A stretch of 7,560 nucleotides of DNA from JAYZDB01 sp036338025 (GTDB lineage: Bacteria > Planctomycetota > UBA1135 > UBA2386): NCBI GenBank assembly GCA_036338025.1, contig JAYZDB010000217.1:1-7560 (forward strand). The letters are read 5' to 3'. Made by a program: the position numbers and the translations under genes. How positions within the stretch are numbered: the first letter of the stretch is position 1; each line of letters starts with the position of its first letter. Of this stretch, positions 4,497-7,560 are shown in pieces. Under the pieces are notes generated by a model, which did no database searches, was not told the DNA's origin, and saw only the letters and a list, made by a program, of their open reading frames with translations.

Positions 4497-5531
4497 ATGA
4501 TGCGACTCGTTTTGGCCGTCGTGGCGATTGCCTCGATCCTACCAGCCCAGCACACCACCAAGACCGCCGAGCTACCGACCTTCGGCGCCAACTCCACCAA
4601 TCCGATCCCCTTTGGTGAGAAGTCCATTCGGTACCAGCAGTGGTATCCAGGCTCGCAGCTAGGCGGGATCACCAAGGCCCCGGTCCGGATCATCGGACTG
4701 CAGTTTGTTGCGCCAGTTCCCACGGGTTTGGTGCTCGATATCGAGGTGACGATGGCGAATGCCATGAACCGGCTCTCGGGGACGTTTCAGAGCAACTTCA
4801 TCAGCAACAAGGTGATCACCGTGCCCCGCGTCAGGATCACCCCAACCGGGGCGGGTGGCGTGTTGGAGATCCCCTTCAACAAGGACTTCGTCTATGACGG
4901 GGTCTCGAATGTTGTCGTCGAGTTGCGGATCTACGACAACGGACTGGGCAAGTTCGCCCACACGGCGCGTTCCACGGACAGCAGGGCTAGCAATAGCTAC
5001 CGGCAGTACTTCATCGGAAACGTCAACGCACCCACTGCCAACAGTTCCTCGGTGACCCACCACTACGGATTGGTTACCCGGTTTCGTTACCAAGAAGGTG
5101 GGACCTACGAGTATGGCAACGCTTGTAGTGGGGGAGGCGGACACATCCCTGTCGGCAGCGTCAACCAGGTGCCGGTGCCCGGGCTTCCGACCTACACGCA
5201 ACACCTGACCAAGACCAGTCCTGGTTTCCCCTGTGTTTTCTTCATGGGCGTCTCCAATGTCGCCTACGCGGGCGGTCCACTGCCACTATCGCTTAGCTTT
5301 GTCGGTGTTCCGGGTTGCAGCATCCAGGCAGCGCCTCACCTGCAGGTCTACATGATGACTGGCGGTGGTGGTGGTATTGGGATGGGTACCGCCAAACTCG
5401 CGACTCCGATTCCAGCGATCGGCACCCTGGCAGGCTTCCGGGTCTACTCCCAGTGGATCATCTTCGACCACCGCTCCTCCAACGGCACCCTTTCCACCAC
5501 CAAGGGACTGATGCACGTTGTGGGTAGCTGA
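4497..5531 (+). CDS. Secreted two-domain beta-rich protein with planctomycete-type C-terminal domain
   Basis: The 344-residue protein starts with a signal peptide, MMRLVLAVVAIASILPAQ. Residues about 45-198 form a beta-sandwich-like domain beginning RYQQWYPGSQL, with an LSGTFQSNF block (93-101) and repeated strands. I recall similar 'RxQQxYxAS...' domains in secreted planctomycete proteins of unknown role. Residues about 206-344 match a C-terminal domain recurring in such proteins: YGNAC (206-210), a PGFPCVFFMG block (242-251), GGPLPLSL (259-266), VPGC (271-274), a Gly-rich turn (289-296) and a final strand pair with QW (319-320). Cys210, Cys246 and Cys274 are the only cysteines, so at most one disulphide can form intramolecularly. 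There is no enzyme motif, membrane anchor or LPxTG; a surface or matrix role is a guess. The frame is open to a TTG at 4419, but only the ATGs at 4497 or 4500 place the signal peptide at the terminus. No Shine-Dalgarno sequence precedes them. Confidence 0.82.
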   Translation: MMRLVLAVVAIASILPAQHTTKTAELPTFGANSTNPIPFGEKSIRYQQWYPGSQLGGITKAPVRIIGLQFVAPVPTGLVLDIEVTMANAMNRLSGTFQSNFISNKVITVPRVRITPTGAGGVLEIPFNKDFVYDGVSNVVVELRIYDNGLGKFAHTARSTDSRASNSYRQYFIGNVNAPTANSSSVTHHYGLVTRFRYQEGGTYEYGNACSGGGGHIPVGSVNQVPVPGLPTYTQHLTKTSPGFPCVFFMGVSNVAYAGGPLPLSLSFVGVPGCSIQAAPHLQVYMMTGGGGGIGMGTAKLATPIPAIGTLAGFRVYSQWIIFDHRSSNGTLSTTKGLMHVVGS

Positions 5532-5563
5532 TCCGCAGCGGATCGTCTAGTCCGTTCGCGGAC
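5530..5563. terminator. Palindrome between convergent genes, candidate bidirectional terminator
   Basis: GATCCGC (5530-5536) and GCGGATC (5538-5544) are perfect arms around one central A, beginning in the stop codon of the secreted gene and ending three bases before the stop of glcF. A second stem, GTCCG/CGGAC with a TTCG loop (5550-5563), lies in the last codons of glcF. Being symmetrical, the structure could serve both transcripts. No T-run follows on either strand, so it would be a non-canonical terminator. Confidence 0.45.
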
Positions 5564-6815
5564 CTGACGGTAGAAGCAACTCGACCGGGTGTAGTACGCG
5601 CATCTTGTTGTTGGCGCCGTTGGACATCGCCAGGTGGGCTCGGATCTGCATGATGCAGCCTGGGTTGCCTGTGACGACGACCTCGGCTTCGGTGTTCACC
5701 AGCTGGGCGACCTTTTGTTGACCGATCTCGGCGGCGAGCTCGGGTTGGGTGAGGTTGTAGATGCCGGCAGAACCGCAGCAACGCTCGGAACCCGGGTGGT
5801 CTACCAGTTCCAAGCTGGGAACCGCGTTCAGAAGTTCGCGCGGCTCGCTGCGGACTTGCTGGCCGTGGCAGAGGTGGCAGGGGTCGTCGTAGGCGACCTT
5901 GTGCGGGAAGGCAGCCGGTTCGGCGACCAGACCCTCTGCGCCGAGAAACTCACACACATCCCGGCACTTGCTGGCTAACTCGTGGGCCGAGTCCTCGTCG
6001 AGCAGATGGCCGTAATCCCGCATGGCATTGCCGCAGCCGGCGCTGTTGTGCAGGACGATGTCGGCCTGGGCAAAGGCCTCGATGTTGGCTCTGGCGAGTT
6101 CCTTCGCGGCCTCGATATGGCCGTCGTGGAGGAGCAGGGCGCCGCAGCAGACCTGCCGTTCCACGATCTCTACCCGGTAGCCGTTGGCGGTCAGCAGTTC
6201 GAGGGTCTTGCGGTTGAGGTCTCCGAACAACTGTTCCATGACGCAGCCGGTGAACAGTGCGACGGTGCCGCGGACTTCGGATTCCGGGCTACCCGCCGGC
6301 TCGTGGGTGCCGCGAAGCGGAGCACGTTGTTTCGCCGTTGGGGCGTCCGGCAGCAGATGTGCGGTCAGTTTCGGAATCAGACCGATCTTCAGGACCAGCC
6401 AACGTAGGCCGAGAACCTGCGCGAGTCGCAAGAAGCGGAACGCCAGGCGCAGGCGACCCTGCCTGGCGACGACTCGCGTGAGCAGCCATTTGCGCAGTCG
6501 GTTCTTGGGTCCGCTACTGGGCCAGCGTTGCTCTAGCAGCCCACGAGACGATTCCAGGATCTGGCCGTAGCGGACCCCGGAAGGACAGGCACTCTCGCAG
6601 GCCAGGCACCCCAGGCACTGGTCGAGGTGGTGACGGATCTCATTGCCGTCCGTGAGCCGATTCTCGGCCAAGGCACGCACCAGGAACACCCGTCCCCGCG
6701 GTGAATCCGTTTCGAGTCCGAGCACGTCATAGGTCGGGCATGCCGGCAGGCATAGCCCGCAGTGTACGCAGTCGAGGGTGTCTTCGTAGAACGGCCAGTC
6801 GGGGGTTGCCGTCAT
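5547..6815 (-). CDS. glcF: Glycolate oxidase iron-sulfur subunit GlcF
   Basis: GlcF carries electrons from the GlcD/GlcE flavin subunits of glycolate oxidase toward the respiratory chain as glycolate is oxidised to glyoxylate. The 422-residue protein has two 4Fe-4S motifs, CVHCGLCLPACP (residues 16-27) and CLGCLACESACP (67-78), each with four cysteines and the following proline. Two cysteine-rich CCG domains follow: Cys191 with Cys223-Cys224-Gly and Cys261, then Cys313 with Cys346-Cys347-Gly and Cys387. Length and order match GlcF. Related proteins such as LutA (no ferredoxin motifs) and the GlpC subunit of glycerol-3-phosphate dehydrogenase are less likely, because the neighbour is a GlcE-type FAD protein. 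The ATG overlaps the stop of that gene by ATGA, implying translational coupling. The segment 104-180 between ferredoxin and CCG parts is basic and amphipathic and could contact the membrane. All expected cysteines are present. Confidence 0.93.
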   Translation of the reverse strand: MTATPDWPFYEDTLDCVHCGLCLPACPTYDVLGLETDSPRGRVFLVRALAENRLTDGNEIRHHLDQCLGCLACESACPSGVRYGQILESSRGLLEQRWPSSGPKNRLRKWLLTRVVARQGRLRLAFRFLRLAQVLGLRWLVLKIGLIPKLTAHLLPDAPTAKQRAPLRGTHEPAGSPESEVRGTVALFTGCVMEQLFGDLNRKTLELLTANGYRVEIVERQVCCGALLLHDGHIEAAKELARANIEAFAQADIVLHNSAGCGNAMRDYGHLLDEDSAHELASKCRDVCEFLGAEGLVAEPAAFPHKVAYDDPCHLCHGQQVRSEPRELLNAVPSLELVDHPGSERCCGSAGIYNLTQPELAAEIGQQKVAQLVNTEAEVVVTGNPGCIMQIRAHLAMSNGANNKMRVLHPVELLLPSGPRTD

Positions 6816-7560
6816 CGCAGGACGCCCCGCGGGTCAAGGGTCTGCGCAAGCTCGGCTTCCAGCCTCGCGACCACCGGATCCACCGGCGACGTTTGACCAC
6901 GACGCGATGTCGGGCCGACAACGATTTCGCCACTCCCTCCGAGCGAAGGCAGATCTTGGAGTAGGCGGTCGGTGGCCGGCGTCGGTAAGCGAGTTGCAAA
7001 GCGTAGCCCGTGCAAGGCAAATGGAGCCCCGTCAGGGAGTTGCTCAAGGAGTTTGGGAAGAGCTTGCAGCGGTAGCAGTCCCTGGATGGTCTCGGCATCC
7101 TCCACCGGGTCGGACTCGTCGACTGTGTTGTGCGCTGCCGGCTCCGTCGCCCTCAGACCAAACCCGCGGATCCAGGTCTCGAGATGCTGGGGGTCGCCCC
7201 CGATCGATCCGGTCAGGGTGAAGTCCGGGCCCTGTCGCTCCAGCGATAGCACCAGCGGGGCAATGTGCGATTGCCGCATCTCCAACAGCAACTCCATCGC
7301 AGCTGGCAGCGACAGGCCGTCTTGCTCGAATGCCACGACAGCGGGCGGTTTCGGACGTAGCTTGAGGTGCAAGGCAGTGGCCGCAAACAAGCGCCCTCGG
7401 CTGCCGACGAACAACTTCTGCAGGTCGAATCCCGCGACGCTCTTGACGACACGCGCACCTGACTTGAAGCGTGTGCCATCGGTCAGGACAGCGGAAAGTC
7501 CTAGTAGCAGGGAGCGGGGTTCGTGTTGGGCTGGCGCCAGGGGTCCGCAGCGGTCGCCGG
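6812..7560 (-). CDS. glcE: Glycolate oxidase FAD-binding subunit GlcE, C-terminal part
   Basis: The gene enters from the right edge, so its start is missing and about 248 residues are visible. Near the truncated end the sequence LTDGTRFKSGARVVKSVAGF is followed by DLQKLFVGSRGRL. This is the late part of the FAD_binding_4 (vanillyl-alcohol-oxidase type) domain, where GlcD/GlcE proteins have 'G-x-VVKNVAGYDL-x-KLF-x-GS-x-G-x-L'. The protein ends LDPRGVLR, the family's usual 'DPxGVLNPG' shortened just after the Leu. A shorter frame can be opened at a TTG at 7414, but that codon lies inside the conserved KLFVGS block, so it is a Leu and not a start. Between these blocks is a poorly conserved middle of about 170 residues, as usual for GlcE. 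Overlap with glcF and the gene order point to a glcDEF operon, with glcD expected beyond the window. GlcE with GlcD oxidises glycolate and also D-lactate in some bacteria. Confidence 0.9.
   Translation of the reverse strand, partial: GDRCGPLAPAQHEPRSLLLGLSAVLTDGTRFKSGARVVKSVAGFDLQKLFVGSRGRLFAATALHLKLRPKPPAVVAFEQDGLSLPAAMELLLEMRQSHIAPLVLSLERQGPDFTLTGSIGGDPQHLETWIRGFGLRATEPAAHNTVDESDPVEDAETIQGLLPLQALPKLLEQLPDGAPFALHGLRFATRLPTPATDRLLQDLPSLGGSGEIVVGPTSRRGQTSPVDPVVARLEAELAQTLDPRGVLR

Noticed and set aside
6812..7414. GlcE as a complete 200-residue gene starting at 7414
   Set aside because: The TTG there is the Leu of the conserved KLFVGS block, and the frame continues upstream to the window edge with clear family sequence.

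Overview
The window is high-GC bacterial DNA with eight genes on alternating strands. It reads like an ordinary chromosomal stretch of a Planctomycetota bacterium. This placement is an inference. It rests on two secreted proteins whose signal peptides end in the 'LPAQ' form I associate with that phylum, on a Cys/Gly-rich C-terminal domain that recurs in secreted proteins of some planctomycete lineages, and on the scarcity of Shine-Dalgarno sequences. There is no sign of a transposon, phage, CRISPR array, tRNA or rRNA.

Layout. (a) 1-685, minus strand: a small secreted protein of unknown function overlaps, by ATGA, the start of an M64-family (IgA peptidase-like) metallopeptidase that runs off the left edge. 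(b) 778-3520, plus strand: a tRNA-dihydrouridine synthase that looks like eukaryotic Dus3, a monofunctional proline dehydrogenase, and a small TfoX-N/YjbR-like protein, each separated by more than 100 bp. (c) 3517-4068, minus strand: a PduO-type ATP:cob(I)alamin adenosyltransferase that converges on the TfoX-like gene so tightly that both stop codons lie in one CTAG. (d) 4069-4496: a 428-bp divergent non-coding region unusually rich in inverted repeats, including a nested stem-loop with a 10-bp perfect outer helix and three copies of GTGAATC. (e) 4497-5531, plus strand: a secreted two-domain beta-rich protein. (f) 5547-7560, minus strand: the end of a glycolate oxidase operon, with the C-terminal part of GlcE overlapping GlcF by ATGA; a palindrome separates it from the secreted gene.

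Function. Proline dehydrogenase and glycolate oxidase are both flavin-dependent dehydrogenases that feed electrons to the respiratory chain, which suits an aerobic heterotroph using small organic substrates. The adenosyltransferase supplies adenosylcobalamin, but no B12-dependent enzyme is visible here. The M64 pair and the 344-residue secreted protein act outside the cytoplasm.

The items most worth a second look are the Dus3-like enzyme, the structured 4254-4432 region with its GTGAATC repeats, and a proline dehydrogenase lacking a normally conserved lysine. I did not find a clear new multi-gene system.
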